Shown: positions 1 through 10,197 of the stretch, piece by piece
Numbering within the stretch: the first letter of the stretch is position 1
How the letters are laid out: every line of letters starts with the position of its first letter
Source: S009-33 sp041694255
Lineage (GTDB): Bacteria; Patescibacteriota; Gracilibacteria; Absconditabacterales; Absconditicoccaceae
DNA length: 13,861 nucleotides
Assembly: GCA_041694255.1 (NCBI GenBank)
Contig: JASMTN010000009.1
Coordinates: 1-13,861, forward strand
Reading direction: 5' to 3'
The notes under the pieces: model-generated
The model's database searches: none
Told to the model about the DNA's origin: nothing
What the model saw: only the letters and a program-made list of their open reading frames with translations
Made by a program: the position numbers and the translations under genes

Positions 1-50
1 AACAGATCCAGACTGAGCTAGTGTAAGTGATAGTTTTGATATAACAATAG
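1..50 (+). repeat. 50-bp perfect direct repeat, copy 1
   Basis: Bases 1-50 are identical to bases 610-659. Both copies encode the end of an Ig-like module (TDPDGASVSDSFDITI). This copy may extend upstream of the window. Confidence 0.95.
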
Positions 51-964
51 TTGATACAACACCAACTCCAGATACAACACCTGATAGTTTTGATATAACA
101 GATAAAACAGGAGTAGGAATAAATACACAATATGTAACAAATGAGATAACAGTAAGCGGAATAAATACAAGTGTAAGTGCAAGTACAACATTGTGAGAGA
201 TACAAGTATATGAATGAACACGGACAGTAAAATGAACAAGTACAACATTGAATGAATGAGATAGGGTAAGGATAATAGGAACAACAAGTGGGAATTATAG
301 TACAACAGAAAATGGAACATTAACAATAGGAACGGTAAGTGATAATTTTAGTGTAACAACAGAAAGTGAGCCAGTACCAACAAACAATGCTCCAAAATTA
401 GAGACACAGATAGCAGACCAAACAGAAGATGAATGAACAGAATTTAACTTAGATGTAAGTTGAAATTTTAGTGATGCAGATGGAGATAGTTTAAGTTATA
501 GTGTAAGCTGATTACCAAGTGGGTTAAGTATAGATGAAAACACATGAGTGATAAGCGGGACACTACCAAATGTATGAAGTAATACAACAAATACGGTAAC
601 AGTAACAGCAACAGATCCAGACTGAGCTAGTGTAAGTGATAGTTTTGATATAACAATAGAAAATGTGGATACAGTAGCACCAAGTAAAACATGAGAAGAT
701 TTAAGTTGACTTGATACACAATGAGAAAGTGGAAGTTGAAGTATAACATTTAATGAGAATATAGCAAATGTGAATAGTATAGAATTTATAGATGCATGAA
801 GTTGAAGTTCATTATGATGAATAAGTGGTGTAAGTATAAATTGAGGTACAGTAAGTTTTAATTATACAGCACCAAATGTAGATGAGGTAATGATAAAAAT
901 AAATGCAGAAGATATGTCATGAAATAGTCAAGACCAATATACACCTACATATACATTAAATTAA
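2..964 (+). CDS. C-terminal part of a large Ig/cadherin-like repeat surface protein (5' end outside window)
   Basis: The frame enters open at base 2 and runs 320 codons to TAA, with many in-frame TGA codons read as Gly. A clear putative-Ig (He_PIG/cadherin-like) module lies at about 367-655. It begins NNAPKLETQIADQTEDEG, continues through SDADGDSLSYSV and LPSGLSIDENTGVISG, and ends TVTATDPDGASVSDSFDITI. TGA falls on the glycines that this family conserves. A last Ig-like module (about 660-961) ends the protein. The window opens on the tail of another copy of the first module: bases 1-50 are identical to 610-659. The protein is therefore an array of near-identical modules, probably extending far upstream. 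Composition is Ser/Thr/Asp/Gly-rich, typical of a secreted adhesin or surface fibre; no anchor motif is seen at the C-terminus. Codons strongly prefer ACA, GTA, AGT and GCA, unlike the next gene. The specific function is unknown. Confidence 0.85.
610..659 (+). repeat. 50-bp perfect direct repeat, copy 2
   Basis: Second copy of the 50-bp block at the window start, ending the internal Ig-like module. Identity at every base, including synonymous sites, suggests recent duplication or gene conversion between modules. Confidence 0.95.
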
Positions 965-966
965 AC

Positions 967-996
967 TTGATTTTTAAATATAATTTAATATATAAT
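967..996 (+). promoter_or_regulatory. Candidate sigma70-type promoter for the giant secreted protein
   Basis: TTGATT (967-972), an 18-nt spacer, then TATAAT (991-996), about 60 nt before the ATG at 1058. The surrounding intergenic DNA is almost pure A/T, so chance matches are easy. The -35/-10 pairing resembles the candidates before gatC, the small transcript and gyrA. Confidence 0.45.
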
Positions 997-1057
997 TAAG
1001 TATATATTTTATAATTTTTATAAATTATATTATAATTTATAATAAAAAGACAATATT

Positions 1058-2845
1058 ATGTTCTTAAAAAAAATATTATCGATTTTATTAATTTCTATAA
1101 TAATTCTAAATATCTCCTTTTTTTCTTTTAAAGTTTATGCTATTTCAAATATTGATATAGTTTGATTTAAATTAAATAATATTACTAATAATTCTTATTT
1201 TTTAACTCCATGAGAAAAATTTAATTTATATTTAGAATGACAAAATAAATTATCTGAAAATATAGATAACATTTTTTTAAATATAGATTTTACAGATAAT
1301 TCAAATTTTTCTTATGACTGAACTAATCATAAGTCTTATACATATGACCCATGAGATATTGACAACCCTGTACCCTCATCTGCTTATGACTCTAATTTAT
1401 GATTTCAATATAACCTTACTTATGATAATGAAATAGATACATGAATGTTTGGTAGTAGTAAGGCATCATTAAGATTTAATAGTTCATCTGCTTGATGATT
1501 TCAAGTAAGTCAAAATATATCTGATTATACTCAAGATATATCAGTATTTTTTACTTGAGCTAAAGTTTCTGATTGATCTGAAATTGTATGAGAAACTCAA
1601 ACAAAAACAATTTATGTAAATGTAAAACCATACATAGTAGACTATTATTTTGAAAAATCTGATGGTTCAGAAACTACAAATCAAATACAATGATCAGAAG
1701 CAGAAGCAATAAATCTTGTTTTAGCTGTAAAAGATTATAATGGTCATTGAAATATTGATGGTTGAACAATTACAGCTGATCTGTCACAACTTTGACTTTG
1801 ATCTTCAGAAAATTTAACTTATGATTCTTTATCTTGAGATCTTGCAATATTTAAAAAAACTTGAATAACAACTTTGGTATCAACTTGAACTTATAATTTT
1901 AATGATTCTCATTTTACAGCTATAGATGAAGATGGAAATATAAATGACTCAAGTGAATTAAATTTTGATAATGAAAATAAGACAACTAATTTACCTTTAA
2001 GTGTAGTTGCTGCTGATGCTCCTTCTGTACATTTAGTATCAGAACCAGATTATTATATATGATGAGTAGATGAAACTTCTACAAGTTTTTCTTTTTCTTG
2101 ATCTCAAATTTGAGAATATGCTGTTAGTTTAGATTCTGATGGTTCTTGTATATGATGAACTTCACTTACTTGATGGACTGCTTATGATTCTGCAGATTCT
2201 GAAATTTCTTATACTATAAATTCTTCTTCTTTAAATGAATGAAATAATAGTATATTTGCTTGTGTAAAAAATGGTGATGGAAATATATGATCTATAACTT
2301 TTGATATTACAAAAGATACATCTTTACCTTCTGTAAATGATTTTTCTCTTTCACCTGCAAATGTAACTTCTGAAAATAGTTCAGTAAGTTTTACTTGCTC
2401 TGAAGATTGAGAATACAAAGTAGTTATAAATACTTGATCTACAATTATTTTACAAGATTGGAGTAGTGTAACTAAAAATACGGAAACAACTGTAACTATA
2501 CCAAATTCTGATCTTTCTTTATGAGAAAATGAAATAGAGGCTTTCTGTAAAGATAAAGCAAGTAATGTTTTTTCAAAAACTTGAAATATTACTAAACAAG
2601 AAATAACACCTTCTATGGTTTGATCTATAACTTCTTTTTCTGATATAGATGATGATTATGAGTGACTTGATGGTAGAGATATAAAAGTAACTTGGGACAC
2701 AACAACCTGAGAATTATTTAATTGATTTGAATCTTATAGAATATATATACTTCCTTCATCAACTTCTTTGGATACCTCAATTCATGATTATGTAAGACTT
2801 ATTTCAGATGAAGTTCTTGAAGCTTTATATGAACTGAAAGTTTAA
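1058..2845 (+). CDS. Giant secreted Ig-like repeat protein, N-terminal part (ends at a frameshift)
   Basis: ATG at 1058 opens 595 codons in code 25, ending at TAA 2843-2845. The N-terminus MFLKKILSILLISIIILN followed by a hydrophobic stretch and VYA is a classic signal peptide with cleavage near residue 28, which supports this start. The rest is Ser/Thr/Asn/Asp-rich with repeated beta-sandwich patterns such as PSVNDFSLSPANVT and ENEIEAFCKDKASN. Scattered cysteines suggest an exported Ig-like array. The protein does not end naturally here: the sequence continues in the next frame (positions 1 mod 3) with the same composition, for example GTESLTTDSAGNSW. One missing base at about 2820-2832 would restore a single protein of about 2,100 residues ending at 7371. 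This may be a real mutation or a sequencing or assembly error. Codons prefer T-ending forms (TCT, ACT, GCT). Confidence 0.85.
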
Positions 2846-5800
2846 CTACTGATAGTGCTTGAAATTCTTGGGTTTCTTGATCTTCTTATAAAGCATATAT
2901 TTTGATAATGTGAAAATCTTGAGAAAAATGAGCTCATTGAGAATCTTGAGAAATAACATTGCAAGGTGATACTATAGAAAAAGCAAGTTTAGTATCAGCT
3001 AGTTTTACTTCAGATACTATATTAAAATTAACTACAGATACTACACTTGATACTAACTTATCTATTCATAGTTGAAGTTTGATAACTTATACTTATCAAT
3101 GAACTACTTATACTTGAACTTCTATAGATTCTGTTGATTGACAATCTATAAATATAACTATACCTCCTTTATTAAACTTATCTGCAACTTGAACAGATAT
3201 AACTATACACACTTGAGCATTAAGATCTAATGCATGAGGGTATAATGATTATATAACTTCTTCTATAACTATACAAGATAAACAAAACCCAATTATAACA
3301 AACTTTACAAAAGATATTTCTGCTTGATTTTCAAATAATTGAAATAATTATTATAGTTGATCTATACAATTTTCTTGGGGTTTTCAAGAACAAATGGCTG
3401 GATGATGAGATACTTATTTTCAATTTACAAGAACTTCCTGAAATTCTGATAGTTCTTTAAATAAAGCTAATTTGGTTGATTCTCCAAATTTAAGTTCTTG
3501 AGTTCATAACAAATCTATAGTTTTAAGTTGAAGCTCTGATGAGGCTGTTAGTTTAACTTGTGGTACTCAATATAAAGTCTATCTTGCTGGTCAAGACCTT
3601 GCTTGAAATACTGTACAAACTTCCGATATAACAAATATATGGTATGATGCTTGTGCTCCAGAACAAGTAGTTTTAAATCAAGAAGATACTTTTTGAAGCT
3701 CTGATATAACTTTAACTTGGAATCAAGCAGATGATGATAATTGAAATGGATCTTGAATAAAAGAATATAATTTATTGTTTTACAATGGAACTTGATGTTC
3801 TTCTTTGAATAGTACTTATAATGTTTGAACTACTTCACAAGCTATAAATTGATTAGCTAATGGGAGTTATTCTTGGAAAGTTCAAGCAGTAGACAATATG
3901 GTTAATATATGAGACTATTCTTCTTGTGATGATTTTGTTGTAGATGATACTGTACCAACTATATCAAATGCACAGATAAAAGATACTACATTAGATAGTA
4001 CAACTTATACTACTTCTTGAAGTAATATTGAAGTAAGTGCTAATATCTCAAATACTAATAGTTCTCATATATGGTTAGATATGACAACTTTGGCTGGTGT
4101 AAGTTATCCAAGTGTAAATTGTTCTAATCCTCAAGATGTAAATATAACTTGTAATTATACAGAGGGTACTGTAACTTACTTTTTTCCAGTATGATTTTCT
4201 GGTTTTGTAAGTCAATGAACAAGACAAGTTAATTTTACTGCTCAAAATACTGTATGAGCAAATGAACAAACAAAAATAGCTTCTATAACTTATGATGATA
4301 TAGCTCCAAGTGTTGATCCTACTACTATAACTTTTCCAAATGGAGGAGAAACTTTATGATGAGAACAAGATATAACTTGGGATGATAGTTTGATAATAGA
4401 TGATAATTTTGATTATATAGAGCTTTCTTACTCTTCAGATAATGGTTCTAATTGGACTAAATTATATACTTGATGAAAAGTTTGACCTTATACTTGGGAT
4501 ACTACTTCTTTAACTTGATGAACTGATTATCTTGTAAAAATAACTGCTTATGATAAGGTTTGATTAACTTGATCTGATATGTCTGATGCTATTTTTTCTA
4601 TAGATGCTTCAGCTCCTAGTATATCTTGAGATTTATTTACATATCCAACTGATGGAGATCTTTTTGCTGGTTGAGAAAGTATAAACATAACTTGGAATAC
4701 TTGAGATATAACTGATGATATTACAACTTGAACTGATTTTGATTTAGATTTTTACTATTCTTCAGATAATGGAACAAACTGGTCTTTAATATCTACTTGA
4801 CATATAAATGATTGAAGTTTATCTTGGACTATACCTACTATAGATACTACTTCTTGAAAACTTAAAGCTATAGTGCATGATGAAGCTTGAAACAAAGAAG
4901 AGAAAATATGAAATTTTAATTTTTCTATAGATAGTACAAAACCTTCTTTGAGTATAACTTATTCAACAGCTTGATGATCTACTCCTCCAGATGGTAATGC
5001 TATTAATGATAATGGTTTTGATATATCTGCTTTTGCAACGGATGCAAACTTATCTTGAGTTTATTATAGATTTGAAAATATAACTGATAGTACTTTTTAT
5101 AATCTAAGTACTTTTACTTGAACTGAAACTTGGAATCTTTTCTGTACTGCTGATTGTTGAAATACTTTAACTTGAATAAATGCAAACATAGAAGATTGAA
5201 AACAATATAAACTTACTTTAAAAGCTATAGATACTGTTTGAAATGAGATTTTATCTTCTCAAACTCCAGTTTATGATTGAGATAATACAAATCCAAATAT
5301 AACAAGTTTAGTAAATTCTTGAAGCTATTTTTCTTGAACTGCAAATATTTACTGAACAGGTTATGATAATCTTGATATACAATCTGTTTTATTACAAATA
5401 AAAAAATGAACTGACTATTATGATGGGTCTTCTTTTGTTTGAACTGAGACAACATTATCTACAAGTACTACTGATGATTTTGCTAATTGGAATTATGATT
5501 TTACTATGCCTGAATGAGATAGTGAATGACAAGCTTATGATATAACTTATATTATAGAAGATAGTTCTTATAAGGTAGCAAATTCAAATAGCTGATATAT
5601 TACAATATATAAAGATACTGAATGACCTGTTATAGATACTAATAACTTTTGGACAGCACCTACATGATGAACTATACTTAATGGTGGTACAAACTATACT
5701 ATAACTTGGGATAAGACAAATATAACTGATAACTTGGCATGACTTTGAACAACTCCTATTAAGGTAGAGTACTGGACTTGAGCTTGGCATGTTATAACTT

Positions 5801-7371
5801 GAGCAACAGAAAATGATGGAAGTTTTGACTGGACTTTACCAACTATAGATAATGATTCTGTTAAACTTAGAATAACTGCAAAAGATAATATATGAAATGA
5901 AAGTTTTATAGAATCTGAAAACTTTACTATAGATAGTAATCCTCCAAGTATCAACACTATAGAAACTATGGATAAGGATGCAAATTGACAGATAGATGCT
6001 TTATCTATAACTTTTTCTGAAAAAATAAAGTATAGTAGTGTAGATATTTGAGATTTTACTATAAACTGATGAATTACTATAGATAGTTCAAACTCTATTG
6101 ATGATTATACTATAGAGCTTATATTTGCAAATACAGGTGATACTTCTACTATTCCTACTTTAGATTATACACAGGGTGGTTTAGAAGATCTTGCTTGAAA
6201 TAAGCTTGAAACTATCTCTAATGTTGCTTCAATAGACAAAGCAGTACCAAGGATATTAACTTGAGCTATCTTTGATGCTGATAGTAATTGAAAATTTGAT
6301 GAGATAAAATTAACTTTTTCTGAATATCTGAATTGAAATATAACTGATACAACTGTATTTACTATTAACAATGCTTTAGCTTGAATTTCTATAGCTTCTG
6401 TATCAACTACAAACAACATTGCAACTATTATATTAAATGAACAAGATAATATACAAACAAATGTTTGAAACATGACATTATCCTTTAATTCTAATGCAAA
6501 TTGGAAAGATGCAAATAATAATCAAGCTTGAGCACCTGTATGAGGTAATCCTATAACTTTAGAAGATAAAGCAAATCCTATTATAACATCTGCACTATTA
6601 AAAGATGAAGATAGTGATTATACTGCTGATAATATAGAGCTTACTTTTTCTGAAAACTTAACTTGAAGTTTATCTTGATTTACTACAAGTTCTTGAAGTA
6701 TATCAAATACTTTAAAAAATATAGCTTATTATAAACAAACAAAAAAAAGTTCTTATAGAACAAAAGCATTATCGTCTTTGCAAGATTTTACTACTTCAGA
6801 AAAGGAACTTAAAAATTATTATAGTACAAGATATAAAGTTATAGATGGTTTTGTATATCCTAAAGATGATAAACTTACACAAGCTTTTAAGCTTTTTAAA
6901 GGTATGATCTTTGATCAAAAGATAGATAAACTTTTTGAAAATGAACAACTAACTCAAGAACAGTACAATAATATAGTTGATTCTTACAATACTATGGTTG
7001 AACTTATAGTAATATTTAAAGAAAATAAAACTAGTGAACTTAGATCTAAGATACTTAAAATTTTCAATAATGAAATATATCCTTATTATACTATGAAAAT
7101 AGTTGAAAAAACTCAAGTAGAAGAATTTACAAAAGAAGAAACTTCACCAGCTTTTGAAAGAAATATGTATATTTGACTTTCTTGAGATGATGTAAGGAAA
7201 TTACAACAATATCTTATACAAAAATGATATTGGACAAATACAGTTGGTGCAACTTGATATTTTTGAAATGTAACTTTAACTTATCTTAATCAATATCTAC
7301 AAGCAGAACATCAAACTAGTATAGATTCAAATATTGTTAGTAAGGATATATTAAATACTTACATAAAATAA
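2821..7371 (+). CDS. Giant secreted Ig-like repeat protein, C-terminal part with peptidoglycan-binding domain
   Basis: This is the downstream reading frame of the same gene. It is open from 2740, is homogeneous from about 2830 and ends at TAA 7369-7371; the first ATG in this frame is at 2908, which is probably not a real start. Visible modules are several Ig-like units with the pattern FPNGGETL...DITW (about 4333), YPTDGDLFAGGESINITW (about 4640) and APTGGTILNGGTNYTITW (about 5656). Three units of the form D.DsNGk.D...lTFSE follow (about 5965, 6265 and 6600). After about 6720 the sequence changes to a charged, helical, Lys/Glu-rich segment. The last 65 residues hold a PG_binding_1-like domain: GLSGDDVRKLQQYLIQKGYW then GYFGNVTLTYLNQYLQ. 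This suggests an exported cell-wall-attached adhesin or stalk protein anchored at its C-terminus. The ligand cannot be told from sequence. Confidence 0.85.
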
Positions 7372-7372
7372 C

Positions 7373-7400
7373 TTGAAAATGACTTTAAAAAATATATTAT
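7373..7400 (+). promoter_or_regulatory. Candidate promoter for gatC-fusA
   Basis: TTGAAA (7373-7378), a 16-nt spacer and TATTAT (7395-7400) begin directly after the stop of the giant gene. Transcription would start near 7407, about 33 nt before gatC. It has the same -35 hexamer and spacing as the strong candidate at 9926-9953. Confidence 0.55.
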
Positions 7401-7439
7401 GAAAAGCACATACAAGTTTTTTAGCTTGAAAAAATAATA

Positions 7440-7730
7440 ATGACTGAAGAAAACATTAAACATTTAGCAAATTTATCAAAATTAGACATATCTCAAGAAG
7501 AAGTTTCTAAGATGAAAACAGATTTTGATAATATGCTAGAATTTGTTTGAAAACTACAATCTATAGATACTGATTGAGTTGATATGATGTATACTCCTAT
7601 TGATTCAAATAAACTGAATTATGAAAGGCATACAGATACTATTTGTTCAAATAAGGATATTATTAAAAATACTCCTCATGAAGTATCAGATAATATGATT
7701 GTTATTAAAAGTTCTACGGTTGAACATTAA
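7440..7730 (+). CDS. gatC: Asp-tRNA(Asn)/Glu-tRNA(Gln) amidotransferase subunit C
   Basis: 96 codons from ATG to TAA, the usual GatC length of about 95. The family pattern is visible: an N-terminal helix IKHLANLSKLDISQEEVSKM, then DFDNMLEFVGKLQSIDTDGV, then a mid-region TP and a C-terminal VIKSS. GatC stabilises the GatA-GatB complex, which converts Glu-tRNA(Gln) or Asp-tRNA(Asn) to the correctly charged amide form in the cytoplasm. Three TGA codons fall at Gly positions or just after helices. gatA and gatB are not in the window. The gene is probably co-transcribed with fusA, which starts 29 bp downstream. No Shine-Dalgarno motif is present; the start is preceded by an A-rich stretch (AAAATAATA). 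Confidence 0.9.
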
Positions 7731-7759
7731 ATTTACTTTTAAATTATTAAATTAAATAA

Positions 7760-9877
7760 ATGGCTATTGCATGAAAAGTTCCTTTAAAGGATGTTAGAAA
7801 TATTGGTATATTTGCACATATTGATGCATGAAAAACTACTTTTACTGAAAGAGTTTTGTATTATACTTGAAAAGAACATAAGATCTGAGAAACTCACGAT
7901 GGTGAGTGAACAATGGATTGGATGGAACAAGAAAAAGAAAGGGGTATTACAATTACTTCTGCTGCTACAACTTGTTTTCGGGATGAAAATCAAATAAATG
8001 TAATTGATACTCCTTGACACGTTGATTTTACTGTTGAAGTTGAAAGATCATTAAGAGTTCTTGATGGTTGAGTTGCTGTTTTTGATGGTGCTGCATGAGT
8101 TGAACCACAATCTGAGACGGTTTGGAAACAAGCTACAAGATATGAAGTTCCTAGAATATGTTTCCTAAATAAGATGGATAAAATGGGTGCTGATTTTAAG
8201 ATGTCTTTAGATAGTATTAAAGAAAGATTATCAGATAATGCAGTTGCTATACAAATACCTTGGGGTCAAGCAGAAGAGTTTCATGGTGTTGTAGATCTTA
8301 GAACAATGAAAGCTTATACTTTTGAAGGTAATTTTGGTATGGATATAAAAGAACATGATATACCAGCTGAACTTCAAGACCAAGCAGATGAATATAGAGA
8401 TATAATGCTTGATGCTTTAAGTATGTTTGATGATGAATTAGCTGATAAATATATGGAAGGTGAAGAGATCTCACTTGAACTTATAGATAAGGCAATAAGA
8501 GTAGGTACCTTAAGTATGGAAATGTATCCAGTTATGCTTTGAACTGCTCTTAAAAATTCTGGTGTACAATTTGTATTAAATGCAGTTGTAAAATATCTTC
8601 CTTCTCCACTTGATGTAGGTTCTATTGAAGGTGAAGATGCTAAAACATGAGAACCAGTAAAACTTAAACCGGATGCAAGTGAAAAACCATCTGCATTAGC
8701 ATTTAAGGTAGCTACTGATCCTTTTGTTTGAACACTTACATTTGCTAGAGTATATTCAGGTACTATAAAATCTTGAGATACATTATATAATCCTATTACT
8801 GAAAAGAAAGAAAGAGTATGAAGACTTCTTCTTATGCATTCAAATAAAAGAGAGGAAATATCACAAGTTTCTGCTTGACATATATGTGCTTTCTTATGAT
8901 TGAAAAATACAAAAACAGGTAACACACTTTGTTCTGAAAAAGAACCTATTATTTTAGAGTCTATGGATTTTCCAGAGCCGGTTATAAGCTTGGCTATAGA
9001 ACCAAAAACAAAGAAAGATCAAGAAAAACTTTGAGTTGCTCTTGGTAAACTTTCAGATGAAGATCCTTCTTTTAAATATTATACTGATGAAGAAACTCTT
9101 CAAACAATAGTTGCTGGTATGGGTGAGTTGCACTTAGATGTAATTGCTGATAGACTAAAAAGAGAATATAAAGTTGAAGTAAATACTTGAGCTCCACAAG
9201 TTTCATATAGAGAAACTATTAAATGAGATGCTACTTGAGAAGGTAAATTTGTTAAACAATCTTGAGGTAGAGGTCAATACTGACATGTTATAGCTGAAGT
9301 TCAAAAATATGAACCAGGAGAGGATGAAGATAATTTTCAATTTCAAAATGATATTGTTTGAGGTATTATACCAAAAGAATTTATACCATCTGTTGAAAAA
9401 TGAGCTAGAGAAACTATGCAAAAATGAGTTCTTGCATGATATCCAGTTATAAATGTTAAATTTAGATTATTTGATGGTTCTTACCATGATGTTGATTCAT
9501 CTGAAGTTGCATTTAAAGTAGCTACATTTAAAGCTATACAAGATGCATTTAAAAAAGCAGGTGCTGATATACTAGAACCTATAATGAAGGTTGATGTTAC
9601 TGTTCCTGAAGAATATGTTGGTACTGTAATATGAGACATGTCTTCAAGAAGAGGTAGGATAGATACTCAAGAAAATAGAGGTAAAGATGTTCTTGTTAGA
9701 GCATATGTACCACTTGGTGAGATGTTCTGATACTCTACAGATCTAAGATCAAATACACAAGGTAGAGGTAACTATTCTATGGAATTTGCTCAATATGAAG
9801 CAGTTCCAAATAGTATAAAAGAAGATATTATTAAAGAAAGAGCAGGTAAATTTAAATCTATAGAAGATGAGTCATAA
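7760..9877 (+). CDS. fusA: Translation elongation factor G
   Basis: 705 codons, a normal EF-G length. The GTPase signatures are complete: P-loop NIGIFAHIDAGKTT (about residues 13-26), switch I ERGITITSAATT, G3 DTPGHVD and G4 NKMD. Downstream are domain II (PSALAFKVATDPFVGTLTFA), domain III (DPSF...GMGELHLDVI), domain IV (SGGRGQYGHV) and domain V (PIMKVDVTVPEEYVG...SRRGRI). The protein drives GTP-dependent ribosome translocation. Several of its invariant glycines are TGA, for example in the P-loop (AGKTT), DTPGH and RGQYGHV, which is the firmest evidence in the window that TGA means Gly. It follows gatC at 29 bp and ends 10 bp before a terminator hairpin, so gatC-fusA looks like one transcription unit. 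The start lacks a Shine-Dalgarno motif (upstream AAATTAAATAA). Confidence 0.98.
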
Positions 9878-9887
9878 TATAATATTG

Positions 9888-9914
9888 AAGGGAGGGTTAG
9901 TTCCTCCTTTTTTT
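9888..9914 (+). terminator. Rho-independent terminator after fusA
   Basis: Stem GGAGG (9891-9895) pairs with CCTCC (9903-9907) around a 7-nt loop. The stem is extended by AAG on the 5' side pairing with the first Ts, and a T-tract follows. It ends the gatC-fusA unit. Confidence 0.85.
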
Positions 9915-9925
9915 GTTTAAAAAAC

Positions 9926-9953
9926 TTGAAATACTAAAAAAATAATATATAAT
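9926..9953 (+). promoter_or_regulatory. Strong candidate sigma70-type promoter for a short transcript
   Basis: TTGAAA (9926-9931), a 16-nt spacer and a perfect TATAAT (9948-9953). It lies between the fusA terminator and a second terminator at 10066-10096, so it would start a unit of about 135 nt near 9960. Confidence 0.65.
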
Positions 9954-9994
9954 CAAGCTACATTTATTTTATAATAAGGGATTGGTATGTATGT

Positions 9995-10014
9995 AAGCAA
10001 GCAAGCAAGCAAGC
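9995..10014 (+). repeat. Tetranucleotide tandem repeat (AAGC)x5
   Basis: Five perfect AAGC units. The repeat sits in the 5' part of the putative small transcript and six bases after the ATG of the alternative 57-codon ORF, so changes in copy number would shift that frame. Confidence 0.95.
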
Positions 10015-10065
10015 ATATTTGCTTAGATACTTTTTTATATTCTCTTGTTTACAATACATATTTAG

Positions 10066-10096
10066 ATGCTGGAGATGTTTTTTCCAGCATTTTTTT
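10066..10096 (+). terminator. Rho-independent terminator of the short transcript
   Basis: ATGCTGGA (10066-10073) pairs perfectly with TCCAGCAT (10083-10090), with a loop of 9 nt and then six Ts. Confidence 0.8.
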
Positions 10097-10143
10097 GTAT
10101 AAAAAAATTCTTGTATTTTTTTCAGAAAAAAGCAAGTATATAA

Positions 10144-10171
10144 CTGAAAAGTTAAGTTAAATAATTATTAT
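10144..10171 (+). promoter_or_regulatory. Candidate promoter of the DGR target pilin gene
   Basis: CTGAAA (10144-10149), a 16-nt spacer and TATTAT (10166-10171), 26 nt before the ATG at 10198. It differs from the gatC candidate by one base in the -35. The AT-rich context limits confidence. Confidence 0.4.
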
Positions 10172-10197
10172 TCTTTTAGAAAATTAAACTCAAAAAA

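Larger units (their letters stand above)
9960..10096 (+). ncRNA. Putative small RNA, or short ORF, with AAGC repeats between its own promoter and terminator
   Basis: The stretch is bounded by a near-consensus promoter and a strong terminator, so an RNA of about 135 nt is expected. Its 5' half holds GTATGTAAGC (9989-9998), which can pair with GCTTAGATAC (10021-10030) with one G-G mismatch, enclosing the AAGC repeats. I do not recognise a known RNA family. As an alternative, an ORF of 57 codons runs from ATG 9987 to TAA 10158-10160 (MYVSKQASKHICLDTFLYSL...). It has AAGG a few bases upstream, but it reads through the terminator hairpin and resembles no known protein, so I prefer the RNA reading. 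Confidence 0.4.

Noticed and set aside
1021..1039. A/T-only palindrome TAAATTATA-T-TATAATTTA
   Set aside because: A pure A/T inverted repeat in nearly pure A/T intergenic DNA is expected by chance and has no T-tract suited to termination.
7379..7459. 26-codon ORF (MTLKNILGKAHTSF...) overlapping the gatC start
   Set aside because: It is short, without homology that I recognise, and overlaps gatC and the putative gatC promoter.
8374..8925. 183-codon ORF on the minus strand
   Set aside because: It lies fully inside fusA, whose + frame has complete EF-G motifs. The reverse frame is a composition shadow with no recognisable domain.
9995..10014. AAGC repeats as a CRISPR array
   Set aside because: The units are 4 nt in direct tandem with no spacers; it is a simple microsatellite.
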